Shown here: piece by piece, positions 51,326 through 60,279 of the stretch
Position numbering within the stretch: position 1 is the first letter of the stretch
Layout of the letters: each line of letters opens with the position of its first letter
Assembly (NCBI GenBank): GCA_027625095.1
Contig: JAQBXN010000018.1
Coordinates: 1-64,000 of the forward strand
Origin: Planctomycetota bacterium
GTDB lineage: Bacteria; Planctomycetota; PUPC01; JACPCR01
Direction of reading: 5' to 3'
Length of the DNA: 64,000 nucleotides
The notes under the pieces: model-generated
What the model was told of the DNA's origin: nothing
The model's database searches: none
What the model saw: the letters and a program-made list of their open reading frames with translations, nothing else
Made by a program: the position numbers and the translations under genes

Positions 51326-53317
51326 ATGGACGAATCAATGGCAGCGCAAGTTGGATTTCGCAAAGAGTCACACGAATTTCGAAAGCTTCTTGAGGAGCCG
51401 GTCGAGGCGTACGAGATCACCTGCAAAGGTGTCCCCGTACGACAGTCGTTCGAACTGGTCGGCCCAGGCTTGGGGCTTAGATACCTGCTGGATGGTCGTC
51501 CCGATTTCTTCAGCATCGCCGAGATAGCCAAGGGCCTCCAGCAGCCTTGCATGAGCGACCTTGATAAGGCGTTGGCCGTGTATCGTTTCTCCACTCGCTA
51601 CTCTTATGTGATGAGCATGGGATTTGGCGGATACGAAGCGAGCAAATTCCTCAACTGCCATGGCTACGCTTTCTGCTGGGGGCAGTCGGACTTCCAACAC
51701 CTTCTTTATGAAGCCATGGGACTGCGAGTCAGAGCCCCGCATCTCAAGGGGCACTCGTCAGTTGAAGTCCTCCTCGACGGTCGTTGGTGCACCATGGATG
51801 CCTTTACCCGCAATTTGCACCCATCGCCGGATCTGTCCCACTTGGCTACTGGTGCCGATCTGCAAAACCATCCGGAACTGATTAATGCGGTCTTCCCACC
51901 GGAAACGGCCACTAAGTTGGCCAGCTACTGGTCGAAGGCTGGGGCCGGCACTGACAGCTATGAGCCTTGGCAGGATTCCCGAGCCATGCTCCTCAATCTG
52001 AGACGTAATGAACGGCTTCGCCTGGATCTTGATCGCCGCGACCTATGGTGCCTGGCGCCTTCAGAACCGATGGACTACACCAATGGTGTTTGGTCATGGG
52101 AGCCGACCCTCGACGAGGCTCACCTGTCTTCCGAAATTGAACGGTCAGAAAACATCGAGGTCACCACCAGCGGCCTCGCAGCAATCGGAGCAGCAGAAAT
52201 AGAATGGCGCATTCAATGCCCCTACCCACTCGTGGATGGGGAGTTGTCGTTCGTGTTCGACAGGCCAGCCAGTGCACAGGTCTCCGTCTCAAGAAACGGA
52301 CGCCGCACCTGGTCGCGGTTGCCTGTGATTGATTCGGACAGTGCCAGATGGCACTTGGGCGAGGAACATCTGTCTGTTCGCAAAGTACCAAGCGGAGCCG
52401 AACCTGCCTCACTCGAACATGGCGCGGTTCATGAACTCTTCATCCGCGCCGCCTGGTCAAAAGCAGTACTTACTCAAATGGCTGTTCGCTTTGAAATTCA
52501 AGCCCACGGGCGAAGCCTGCCGAGAATGAACGAAGGCGTAAACCGATGGAGTCTGATAGGGGGCGGTCAGGGCACAACAGCCATCCATTCATACACCGTA
52601 CATCCAGGGCTGTCCGTCTCGAACTCGAGTCCTCTTGAAGGCGAATCCATCAGCATTCAAGCCGAAGTCTGTAATTGGGGGAATGCCCCAGCCAGGGACG
52701 TTCAAGTCCCCTTTCTGCTGCAAGGCACATCCGTAATGCTGGGTGAAACCAGGCTCGAACATATTCCTGAGGGCGGCAGCGCTACAGCAAGCATTGACTG
52801 GATTACCAAAGCTGTCGGAGATCGTCCCGAGCAGAACAGAGCAGGCGAGTTCAGATACGTAGAGACTTCCATTGAAGTAATGATTTCTGGTGACAGCGAA
52901 GAGAACGACGAATATTCCACTATCGCGACTACCAGATTCACCGTGCGGCCTCGTCCATTCCCACGCATTGCCCGGTCAACCATTTATGTCGGGAGGACTG
53001 ACGATAGCATCATTGTTCGTGCCGCCCTCTCAAACATGCCGGATGAATGCATCACCGGGGGCTCACACGTGTACATTTCAGATACCCCACTCTCGGCCAA
53101 AATGTCGCTTTGGGCCGGGCATCCGGAGAAGGCCGGGAGCAAACTTGGAGACGATTGCTCACTCATAGGAATCCTTCCAGCAGAATTCGCGGTCGCTGAA
53201 TGGAAACTACCGGTCAGTGACCTGCCCGAAACACTTGATCTCTGGTTGGAAGTAAAATGTGGAGAGGAAGTTTCCGAAGGTGAGCGCAGAATTTTATTGG
53301 AGATCAACGATTCTTAA
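51326..53317 (+). CDS. Transglutaminase-like protein with a CARDB-type domain
   Basis: A 663-residue protein. The papain-like catalytic triad of the transglutaminase superfamily is visible as C111 (SKFLNCHGYAFCWGQ), H143 (LKGHSSVEVLL) and D158 (GRWCTMDAF). Beta-rich domains follow (about 260-430), then a CARDB-like adhesion domain (about 436-560; SSPLEGESISIQAEVCNWG) and a last beta domain. Despite this extracellular-looking composition no signal peptide is present at ATG 51326, and a stop lies shortly upstream. It may be a peptidase or crosslinker linked to glycan genes. It shares an operon with the next two genes, overlapping the second by 59 bases. Confidence 0.72.
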   Translation: MDESMAAQVGFRKESHEFRKLLEEPVEAYEITCKGVPVRQSFELVGPGLGLRYLLDGRPDFFSIAEIAKGLQQPCMSDLDKALAVYRFSTRYSYVMSMGFGGYEASKFLNCHGYAFCWGQSDFQHLLYEAMGLRVRAPHLKGHSSVEVLLDGRWCTMDAFTRNLHPSPDLSHLATGADLQNHPELINAVFPPETATKLASYWSKAGAGTDSYEPWQDSRAMLLNLRRNERLRLDLDRRDLWCLAPSEPMDYTNGVWSWEPTLDEAHLSSEIERSENIEVTTSGLAAIGAAEIEWRIQCPYPLVDGELSFVFDRPASAQVSVSRNGRRTWSRLPVIDSDSARWHLGEEHLSVRKVPSGAEPASLEHGAVHELFIRAAWSKAVLTQMAVRFEIQAHGRSLPRMNEGVNRWSLIGGGQGTTAIHSYTVHPGLSVSNSSPLEGESISIQAEVCNWGNAPARDVQVPFLLQGTSVMLGETRLEHIPEGGSATASIDWITKAVGDRPEQNRAGEFRYVETSIEVMISGDSEENDEYSTIATTRFTVRPRPFPRIARSTIYVGRTDDSIIVRAALSNMPDECITGGSHVYISDTPLSAKMSLWAGHPEKAGSKLGDDCSLIGILPAEFAVAEWKLPVSDLPETLDLWLEVKCGEEVSEGERRILLEINDS

Positions 53318-55136
53318 ATACTGCATTTACTTCCCCATCACCCTCCTATTGTCCGTCAGCACAGTTGCCGATGTTCAGGAGCGCATTACCCGGGTAAGAA
53401 GCGATGTGAAGGGCACCGATTGGGCACGAGCGCCTCTGGCCTGCTATATCGTTCCGGCGATGAGTGCGATCAAGCGATTGCCGGATGTGATTCCGTCCGA
53501 TGGAAAGTTGGGGAGCACTCTGAACCTCATTGCAGCACAGGGAGAGTTTGAGCCGGTCTCGTTCGTTGCTTTTCCATTCGTAGACATTGCACGCCTGGAG
53601 GTGAAAGCCACCGACCTTGCGGGAGGCGGCGCCACCATTCCGGCCAGTACCGTAGACGTCAAAACTGTCAAATGCTGGTATCAGGCAGGCACTGCGTGGC
53701 ATAGCTATTTCGCCGATCCCACTCGCAGAGAGCTGACGCCCGAACTGCTGCTGAACGACGATTCCCTGATAAAGGTGGATCGAAAGACGAAGGACAACTA
53801 CCTGCGCGTCGATTATCCCGCGGGCAGCGAATACGTCTGGGTCAGCTACCCGAAGCGTGCTGATCCTGGCCTGTTCAATCATGCGACTGAACCGGTGGCT
53901 GACAGCCGGAAGCTGCTGCCGGTCAGACTCACCGCGGGCGAGGCCAAGCAGTTCTGGATTACCGTCAGGCCCCCCTCGGATGCCGCGGCCGGACAGTACT
54001 CGGGCAAAATCGGACTCACCGCAGATGGAATATCCGTGGGCGAGCTCACTTTGAATTTGCGGGTGTTGCCATTCCAGTTACCCCTCCCTCGCACCTACTA
54101 TGACCTTGAGAGGGAGTTCTATACCGGCATCTACAACCACTGCAGCATCGCTGGCCACCTCGTCCTGAACGGCGACGACTTCGAACAGGCCGGGCGCAAG
54201 TTGAAGGCGGAACTCGAAAACATGCGCGACCACAATCTTATGCACCCCCTTGTGCGCGGGCATCGTGGCAAGAGGCTTGACGCGCTGAAGCGACAGCTTG
54301 AATTGATGAAGGAAGTCGGATTGAGCACCAGGCCTCTCTTCGGCGGAGTCCATGCCTTTACAGATTACGGATGGATGCGCGCTCCAAAGGACAAGCGCGG
54401 CAGCGAGGTGTTCGAAACATTCAAAAAGCACGTCGACCAGGGACTCGCTGTAATCGAAGAGGTGCTGGGGCATCATGATGTCTATTGCGATGGTTGGGAC
54501 GAGCCGGGCCAGAGCACCCTGGTCTCGCAACGGGAGTGCTGGGACTACGTCCATTCCAAGGGCGCAAGGATTTACAGCACGGGCAGAGACATGCATCTGG
54601 AGTACGCCGGTTTCAACGAGGACTTCATCAATTATCCCGGCTGGCCCAATTCTGAAAGTGCCAGAAAGTGGCACGCCCTGGGCGGTCGCATCACCTCCTA
54701 CGCCGGCCCGCATACCGGCCCTGAGAATCCCGACTACATTCGGCGGACGCACGGCATGCAGTTGTACAAGGCCGATTACGACGGCACCTTCAACTACCAG
54801 TATTACGAAGGAAATCCGAACATCTGGAACGATTTTGAGAAGACCATCTATCGCTCATTCTGCATGGTCTACCCCACGAAGGAGGGCGTGATTGACACCA
54901 TCGCCTGGGAAGGTTTCCGCGAGGCAGTCGATGACGTTCGCTATGCCACCAAGATGCGTCAGCTCGCTAATGCGGCCATAGCGACCGGCAAAGTGGGCCC
55001 CCGTTACGCTGGCAAGAAGGCAATCCAATGGCTGGCAAATTTCGACGAGAAGTCCGGCGACCTCAACACCATGCGAATGGAGATGATCAACACCATCCTG
55101 GCGCTCCACGCCATCATCGCAGGAAACCAGCCATGA
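53259..55136 (+). CDS. Exported DUF4091-containing glycoside hydrolase-like protein (GH123-like)
   Basis: A 625-residue protein whose start (GTG 53259, or GTG 53280) lies inside the preceding gene; a signal peptide (LKYCIYFPITLLLSVSTVAD) follows a basic stretch. The N-terminal beta domain is followed by a TIM-barrel-like part with HDVYCDGWDEPGQSTLV near residue 410 (Asp-Glu is a candidate catalytic pair) and a C-terminal DUF4091 domain (IDTIAWEGFREAVDDVRYATK). The combination is that of GH123-type N-acetylgalactosaminidases and relatives; identity is too weak by eye to name a substrate. The stop overlaps the next start as ATGA. Confidence 0.78.
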   Translation: MERKFPKVSAEFYWRSTILKYCIYFPITLLLSVSTVADVQERITRVRSDVKGTDWARAPLACYIVPAMSAIKRLPDVIPSDGKLGSTLNLIAAQGEFEPVSFVAFPFVDIARLEVKATDLAGGGATIPASTVDVKTVKCWYQAGTAWHSYFADPTRRELTPELLLNDDSLIKVDRKTKDNYLRVDYPAGSEYVWVSYPKRADPGLFNHATEPVADSRKLLPVRLTAGEAKQFWITVRPPSDAAAGQYSGKIGLTADGISVGELTLNLRVLPFQLPLPRTYYDLEREFYTGIYNHCSIAGHLVLNGDDFEQAGRKLKAELENMRDHNLMHPLVRGHRGKRLDALKRQLELMKEVGLSTRPLFGGVHAFTDYGWMRAPKDKRGSEVFETFKKHVDQGLAVIEEVLGHHDVYCDGWDEPGQSTLVSQRECWDYVHSKGARIYSTGRDMHLEYAGFNEDFINYPGWPNSESARKWHALGGRITSYAGPHTGPENPDYIRRTHGMQLYKADYDGTFNYQYYEGNPNIWNDFEKTIYRSFCMVYPTKEGVIDTIAWEGFREAVDDVRYATKMRQLANAAIATGKVGPRYAGKKAIQWLANFDEKSGDLNTMRMEMINTILALHAIIAGNQP

Positions 55137-57427
55137 CTCAGAATCGCTGGCGCCAATCCACCATTATTTCAATAGTACTGTTCAGTTCGTTCGGAATGGC
55201 CGACGAATACAAGAGTGTCAAAGAAGCCATTTCGGCAGGCACGAAAAAAATGTATGCGCGTGACTTTGATGGTGCACGAGCAGATGCGGCGGCTGCCATG
55301 AAATTGTCGACCAGCCCAGGCGAGCGAATCGAAGCCAGACTCTTAAGCGCGTGGATAGACTCACGTGCCGGCAAACACGAGAGCGCAATCAAGGGCTACA
55401 CCGAAATCCTCGCCGGCAAAGAGTCGAGCGTGGATCAATCGATGCGTGCCTGCTTTGGTCTGGCTGATGTGTGGAGCGCGCAGAAGGAATACAACAAAGC
55501 TCGGAGCGAACTGGACAAGTCGCTTGCCCTTGAAGGCCTACCATCAGCCAACCGATTTGACGCACTCATCAGAAAAGCCGTCAGCTTTGAGAGAGAGAGC
55601 GATTGGGACGGAGCCCGGCGACTCTATGGCACGTTCGCATCCGAGAAAGATGTCAACGGCTATTGGCTGATGCGGGCTGGACAGGCCTCAGCGAAGACGT
55701 TCATCAGTCAGGGCAAATTCGATGAAGCTCGCGGTGCATATCAGAAACTGTTCGCCACGCCAGAGATCAACGACAGCACAAGAAAAAACCTGCACCTCGG
55801 AATCGCTCAAGCTTACGAACGCGAACTACGGTGGCCCGAGGCCCGGAAGGAATACGAAAAAGCGCTTGCACTGCCGGCCCTAAATGAGAGCGACAAGCTC
55901 AACGTTCTTTGCGAGATTGCGGATACCTTTGGCGGACAAGGCGATCCCAGGGCGATGAAGTCGACCATCGAAAAACTGATGCCGCTGAAAGGCCCTGCCA
56001 GTTGGAAGGTCGGCCGATTGCTGGATCTGGGAAGTATCGCCCTGAAGCAGGCTGACACGGAAATCGCCGCCTACTCTTTCAATCAACTCCTGACACTGCC
56101 CGACCTCAGCGACCGCTACAAACAGGAAGCCTGGTTCAAGCTCGCCGAGATACGCGTCATGCAAAGAGACCTTACAGGTCTCGAAACGGTTATGTTGTCC
56201 GCCAGCACAGACACCGCACTCAGCGCTAAGGAACGGCTGAAGGCGAAAGCCGTTCTTGCCGGTATCAGGGCGGTGCGGAATGGTTCGTCTGCTCCCGGTC
56301 AGGCATTCAAGAAGGCTGCCGAGGAATTCGCCAAAGAGGCATCCGAACCTGCCGACAGGCTGGATGCCTTCAGTTACGCGTCTCAATGTTTCATGAAGCT
56401 GCGAAATTACGAGATGGCTCGCGAATTCCTCGCCTTGGCTGACAGTCTGCTGGTTGAGGCCCCTCGTAAGACTTACTCCTGCCGTTACATGGAAACTCCA
56501 CCTCTGGGCGCAGCCGGGTGGTCATCGTCCGCACTCCTGCAAGACCAAACGCTTCGGGAGTCGCGATTTGAAGACTACAACCAGCAGGACGCCGCCCAGT
56601 TAATTACCGACGCCACCATCGAACGCGAATTCACAAAGGACAAAGAGAAGTCGTACTACTACGAACACACCGGCTTCTATATGGCCTACGATAAAGCCGG
56701 CTGGCACATGTTCGTCCTCTCCGGCGAACCGAACACCGAGAACATCCTCGCCGACGGAACGGGGGCCGGCGCCCTCGAAATGTATTTCTGTCCGGGCTCA
56801 GAAGGTGAGACCTATTACCAGTGGATCATCGAACTGCCCAAAGGGAAGCTGGATCTCTACGACTGGAATTCACCCCATCGCCATTTCCGGCCCCTGAAAG
56901 AAGCCTTCAAAACCGAAACGATTGCTTTCGGCAAGAACTGGGGAACCTACATCTTCATCCCCTGGGAAGTGCTCCACGACAAACTCCCGCTGGACGGCGG
57001 TGAGTGGCCATTCGGTTTTATTCGTTGGACGCCTGCCGGCGGCATCACCTGGGGCGGCAAGGTTCACGAAATCGGCAAATGGGGATCAGTCGCCTGGCAG
57101 AAACCCACCGATCAGCAGGCCCTCACCATCAGGAAAAACGTCCTCAGAAAAGCCTGGGGTAACTACAAGGCCGCCCGCAAAATCAAGGAGACTTACTGGA
57201 AAGATGAAGCTCTCGGCGACCCGGAATTTTGGCAAACCTCTCTAAGCCCATTCGTAGAAAAGCTGAACAGCTACGGCGAACCAATGAACGCCCCTGCCGA
57301 GCTGACGTCGAACGACGTGGAACATCTCTTCAAAGTCGCCCTCGGCGACTGGATGGAGTTCGATTACACGGTCAGCGAACTGCGAAACCAATGGCTCGAA
57401 GAACGGCTGTTCAAAAGAGAGAAATGA
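55133..57427 (+). CDS. Exported TPR protein with C-terminal CBM9/DOMON-like domain
   Basis: A 764-residue protein from ATG 55133, in an ATGA overlap with the preceding stop. A signal peptide (STIISIVLFSSFGMADEY) leads into about 11 TPR-like helical repeats (40-460; for example ARSELDKSLALEGLPSANRF and ARKEYEKALALPALNESDKL). A beta domain (about 500-690) resembles CBM9/DOMON: MYFCPGSEGETYYQWIIELP and WGTYIFIPWEVLHDKLPLDGG. This layout, common in planctomycetes, suggests a periplasmic scaffold that binds sugars and assembles enzymes. It closes the operon of the transglutaminase-like and GH123-like genes. Confidence 0.8.
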   Translation: MTQNRWRQSTIISIVLFSSFGMADEYKSVKEAISAGTKKMYARDFDGARADAAAAMKLSTSPGERIEARLLSAWIDSRAGKHESAIKGYTEILAGKESSVDQSMRACFGLADVWSAQKEYNKARSELDKSLALEGLPSANRFDALIRKAVSFERESDWDGARRLYGTFASEKDVNGYWLMRAGQASAKTFISQGKFDEARGAYQKLFATPEINDSTRKNLHLGIAQAYERELRWPEARKEYEKALALPALNESDKLNVLCEIADTFGGQGDPRAMKSTIEKLMPLKGPASWKVGRLLDLGSIALKQADTEIAAYSFNQLLTLPDLSDRYKQEAWFKLAEIRVMQRDLTGLETVMLSASTDTALSAKERLKAKAVLAGIRAVRNGSSAPGQAFKKAAEEFAKEASEPADRLDAFSYASQCFMKLRNYEMAREFLALADSLLVEAPRKTYSCRYMETPPLGAAGWSSSALLQDQTLRESRFEDYNQQDAAQLITDATIEREFTKDKEKSYYYEHTGFYMAYDKAGWHMFVLSGEPNTENILADGTGAGALEMYFCPGSEGETYYQWIIELPKGKLDLYDWNSPHRHFRPLKEAFKTETIAFGKNWGTYIFIPWEVLHDKLPLDGGEWPFGFIRWTPAGGITWGGKVHEIGKWGSVAWQKPTDQQALTIRKNVLRKAWGNYKAARKIKETYWKDEALGDPEFWQTSLSPFVEKLNSYGEPMNAPAELTSNDVEHLFKVALGDWMEFDYTVSELRNQWLEERLFKREK

Positions 57428-57496
57428 CAAGGCGGGAGAATTGTCGCGTTGGTGCGAGAGACGAAGAATCAGCAACCGTCCGGGGCTTCCTTCATG

Positions 57497-58213
57497 TCAA
57501 TTGCCATCGTCTGCGTACGGACTGTTTGTCATGACAAGCTTGTCGAGGCGGGCAAGCTTCTCGCGGGAATAGATGGTAAGCGTGTGAGAGCCCTGCTTCA
57601 GTCGAAGGCGGAAGGGGGAGTCGCCATCTCTCGCATTCACCAGCGACCAGAACCAGTGCCCCGGGCGGCCAACTAAAACCCAGATGTGTCTCTCTCCGCC
57701 GTCCAGCGTGAAGACGAAAGAATCGTGCAGGCCGAAATCCTCTTCAGGTATGAAGTTGCGAGCTGAAACGTAGTAGACGCCTTCTTCAGGGACGGAAAAT
57801 GTGAATGACACTTTCCCCTCATCTGACTCCTCCGGCGAATGGACGTAATCGCCTCCAGAGGTGGTGGCGTCTTTCACTTTGACGAAACCACCTTCCGGCT
57901 TGCCGTCCTCCGCTTCAAGGCCTTTAGAGAATGGCCGGGAATGGCAGGCTTTGACAACCACCATGACGGTGCGGTTGAAACCCAGGTCGGTGCGGAACGT
58001 GACCGCCCCGCGATAGAGCCGAATCTCGCTCGCGTCATGTGAAAACGAGACAACGACTTCTTGCGACTGACCGTTGACTGTCCCCTCCAAAGGGGTGCAT
58101 TGCAGCCAACTGCTATTGAGCCGGAAACCAAACCTTTCATCTGCTACGCAGGCGCCCCGGAACAAGACGAATCGGAAATCGACTGGAAGCGTAGCCCTCA
58201 ACACATAGCTCAA
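57497..58213 (-). CDS. Truncated BACON/CBM fragment
   Basis: A 238-residue frame with two extracellular domains but no signal peptide. Residues about 28-90 resemble a BACON or all-beta adhesion domain (NSSWLQCTPLEGTVNG, then VVVSFSHDASEIRLYRG). Residues about 95-235 form a CBM35-like domain (LEAEDGKPEGGFVKVKDATT, ... LRLKQGSHTLTIYSRE). The start MSYVLRATLPVDFRF looks like the middle of a beta domain rather than a true N-terminus. Most likely the 3' remnant of a longer multidomain surface protein whose 5' part was lost; it is convergent with the TPR/CBM9 operon. Confidence 0.55.
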   Translation of the reverse strand: MSYVLRATLPVDFRFVLFRGACVADERFGFRLNSSWLQCTPLEGTVNGQSQEVVVSFSHDASEIRLYRGAVTFRTDLGFNRTVMVVVKACHSRPFSKGLEAEDGKPEGGFVKVKDATTSGGDYVHSPEESDEGKVSFTFSVPEEGVYYVSARNFIPEEDFGLHDSFVFTLDGGERHIWVLVGRPGHWFWSLVNARDGDSPFRLRLKQGSHTLTIYSREKLARLDKLVMTNSPYADDGN

Positions 58214-58411
58214 CCGTTTGCTGATCGACTGTCAGCGGTTGAGGCTGCAACGATTTGAAGGCAATCACGAAACCCTCTGCGAATCGAGCTATGATGTTAT
58301 CAAACTAAAGTGATGCTCAATCGATTGCATTTCAGCGGCGTAGATTCAGGCTCACCGCAGGTTGCACAAACAGGTTCGTAGCACGCCCCGGGGCTTCCTA
58401 AGCGATGATGG

Positions 58412-58442
58412 ACACGCCGTTCGAAACAGCGGCGTGTTTTTT
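58412..58442 (+). terminator. Intrinsic terminator-like hairpin
   Basis: ACACGCCG at 58412-58419 pairs exactly with CGGCGTGT at 58430-58437, and six T residues (58437-58442) follow on the plus strand. No plus-strand gene lies directly upstream (58214-58411 is intergenic). It sits at the 3' end of the minus-strand gene cassette, where its A-run precedes the stem, so it may serve both directions. Confidence 0.6.
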
Positions 58443-58828
58443 AATCGTCTGTCTTGATTGTCACCCTTGCTTTCGCCGCAAGTCTGGTGGCCACCATTCG
58501 AACCTTGTCAATATCCTCCCACCAACCAATGATGTTTGCGTGTCCGGGCGGTTCATCATCTTGTTCTATATCTAGGCCAACATCAAAAACAGCCTGGGCG
58601 TCTATTTCAATACGTGCCTTCAGCCTGTTTGTTTCGAGGATCCGCTACATACCGTTCGCCGATTTCCCACCTCTGTTGCTCAGTCTTATCGGTGACGATG
58701 AACACAGAAACCTGGCCGTTGTGGGGCATAAAAGCCTTTGGCTTTGCGGATTTATCAGATGGTCGATAATAGTTTTTCCTGTCAACGTCGTATCGGCAGA
58801 CATCGTCAGTTCCGAGGACCTCAAGCAT
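58441..58828 (-). pseudogene. Third gene of a small cassette, frameshifted
   Basis: ATG 58828 overlaps the preceding stop by eight bases (ATGCTTGA). The first frame reads MLEVLGTDDVCRYDVDRKN, later FIVTDKTEQQRWEIGERYV, and stops at 58607. The next frame then continues in a protein-like way (ETNRLKARIEIDAQAVFDVG, ending GHANIIGWWEDIDKVR and a TAA at 58441-58443). The shift falls between about 58610 and 58644 and corresponds to one extra base. HANI(I/V)GW motifs occur in small accessory proteins I cannot name. Joined product about 128 residues. Inactivation or sequencing error. Confidence 0.6.
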
Positions 58829-59528
58829 AGCTCTTGGTGCGCCAGAAGGGGACAGACGCTCCAGCCAGATACCGCGCCAAGCCGGATTCGGGGGGGCTGA
58901 ATGCTTGCATCATCATCCACTCGATATGATGTGGGATTCCCTCAGCTACCGAAAATGTGCCGTAGCTGCCTCGACCGTCTAGGAGTGCTGCATAGTGGGC
59001 GTCTCCCAATTCATCAAATGCAATGCTTAGAGTTGAATCCGGTTTATACCACTCGAAGGCAAACCACCCATTAGGTTCAACATCAATTTCAAAGTTCAAC
59101 AAACTCTCAGGTATGAACTCGATGAAACTTCCTGCAAATGAAAGGCTCTTTTTGCTCGCCGCATCCGCATCATACCCGTCCCAGTCGGGAGCATTGTGCT
59201 CCCCGTACAAAAGCTTGATTTCGTCCAATTTTTCAATCTTGGACGCGAGGCTTTCTGGTTTTGTTGCAGGTACACAAACGGTGTAATCAAGTGCAGACGT
59301 CACCGCCATCACCGCCATCACCGATGATGTGGAGGGTAATGCTCTGGCGATGACTTCGGCGTAGACAAAGGATTCCTCGCCTAAAGTTTCCAACGTTTTG
59401 GCGACCAATGGCCACGTTCTTGGCTCACTTAACTCGGTCACCTCAGTTTCCGGTTCAAAAATCTCTCGCCTGAAATTTCTGGGCCCAGGCCTATATCGCA
59501 ATGGCAATTCGTCTTGAAACCTAGCCAT
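58821..59528 (-). CDS. Hypothetical protein, middle gene of the cassette
   Basis: A 235-residue protein from ATG 59528, which overlaps the preceding stop as ATGGCTAG; a start at 59543 is also in frame. The C-terminal half carries DWDGYDADAASKKSLSFAGS and ESLLNFEIDVEPNGWFAFEW, then TLSIAFDELGDAHYAALLDG, a pattern seen in conserved hypothetical proteins with (S/D)WDGY motifs. No membrane segment or catalytic motif. The overlapping starts and stops of three genes show strong coupling; function unknown. Confidence 0.68.
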   Translation of the reverse strand: MARFQDELPLRYRPGPRNFRREIFEPETEVTELSEPRTWPLVAKTLETLGEESFVYAEVIARALPSTSSVMAVMAVTSALDYTVCVPATKPESLASKIEKLDEIKLLYGEHNAPDWDGYDADAASKKSLSFAGSFIEFIPESLLNFEIDVEPNGWFAFEWYKPDSTLSIAFDELGDAHYAALLDGRGSYGTFSVAEGIPHHIEWMMMQAFSPPESGLARYLAGASVPFWRTKSYA

Positions 59529-59853
59529 CTTCAGGGTCCTCAATGGGATTATCTTGGATAGCCTTCACGGCCTTAGCTATCAATTCTGAGGTCTTCAATG
59601 CCTGTTTTTTGTCCAGACAAATACTAGCTACGCAAACAGATTTGATCCCGTTCGGATAGAGTTCAATCACTTTTTCTTCAAACGATTCACCGATCGCTTC
59701 ACCGAGAATCATTGGAGGAGGGGTGTGAAAAAAAGCCAAGTAAACCTTTGCCGCATCATGAGTCACAACGACATTGTTTGAGTAATCAGGCACAAACCGG
59801 TCCGCGTCTGAAAAATTGACCTTCAACTTCATCGTTTTCATGGTGTCTGTCAT
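59521..59853 (-). CDS. DUF3467-like protein, first gene of the cassette
   Basis: A 110-residue protein from ATG 59853 (ATG 59889 adds 12 residues). It contains DRFVPDYSNNVVVTHDAAKV and YLAFFHTPPPMILGE, then SVCVASICLDKKQALKTSEL, consistent with DUF3467 small proteins of unknown function. First of three genes with eight-base overlaps. Not related to neighbouring glycan genes, so the cassette looks like an accessory insertion. Confidence 0.65.
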   Translation of the reverse strand: MTDTMKTMKLKVNFSDADRFVPDYSNNVVVTHDAAKVYLAFFHTPPPMILGEAIGESFEEKVIELYPNGIKSVCVASICLDKKQALKTSELIAKAVKAIQDNPIEDPEDG

Positions 59854-60031
59854 AATTTTTTGATGTCCCGATATCGGAACCCTACACATGCGAACATCTG
59901 TAGAGTGAAAATTATCCTAAATCGATGCCTTTTACAAAGTAAGCCCCTCAACCCGTCAGTTCGCCGGCCTCCGCCTTCCTCCCCTTCAACCCCTCCTTTT
60001 CCTGTTCAGAATCCCGGTTCTTCAACCAAAC

Positions 60032-60143
60032 CTAAGCGCCATCGGTGTCGCCGCTTTCCATCAGGGCCTGCAGCTCGGGGTGTGATTTTGGATCAGGAAA
60101 CGGGGTCGGCTCTATGGCCCTGATGCATCGTCGTATCGTATCA
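60032..60143 (-). pseudogene. Possible 3' remnant of a gene ending at the tandem repeat
   Basis: On the minus strand one frame reads TIRRCIRAIEPTPFPDP then KSHPELQALMESGDTDGA and a TAG at 60032-60034. The composition and the Ile-Arg-Ala-Ile-x-Pro-x-Pro-Phe-Pro run resemble the end of a TonB-like or similar C-terminal domain. It meets the 68-base repeat at 60144, and a stop inside that repeat blocks the frame upstream. Low certainty. Confidence 0.3.
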
Positions 60144-60279
60144 TTGGTTCCTCTTCTTAGCCTGGGAGATCTGTTTCACCTGTCAGCAAGCTGGCGAGGG
60201 GTCTTTTCTTGTTGGTTCCTCTTCTTAGCCTGGGAGATCTGATTCACCTGCCAGCAAGCTGGCAAGGGGCTTGTCCTGA
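60144..60279 (+). repeat. 68-base imperfect tandem duplication
   Basis: Two copies begin TTGGTTCCTCTTCTTAGCC at 60144 and 60212, period 68. Both include GGGAGATCTG(T/A)TTCACCTG and a CAGCAAGCTGGC core and differ at several positions near their ends. No coding sense on either strand. Confidence 0.8.

Noticed and set aside
53259..53317. 59-base overlap of the transglutaminase-like and GH123-like genes as a sequencing error
   Set aside because: Both frames are intact and the downstream gene has a signal peptide beginning right after the overlap; the overlap is consistent with translational coupling, although a later start cannot be excluded.
58416..58434. TTCGAAAC within 58420-58427 as a tRNA T-arm
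   Set aside because: The surrounding stem is eight bases and has no anticodon or D-arm partner upstream. It is an intrinsic-terminator hairpin.
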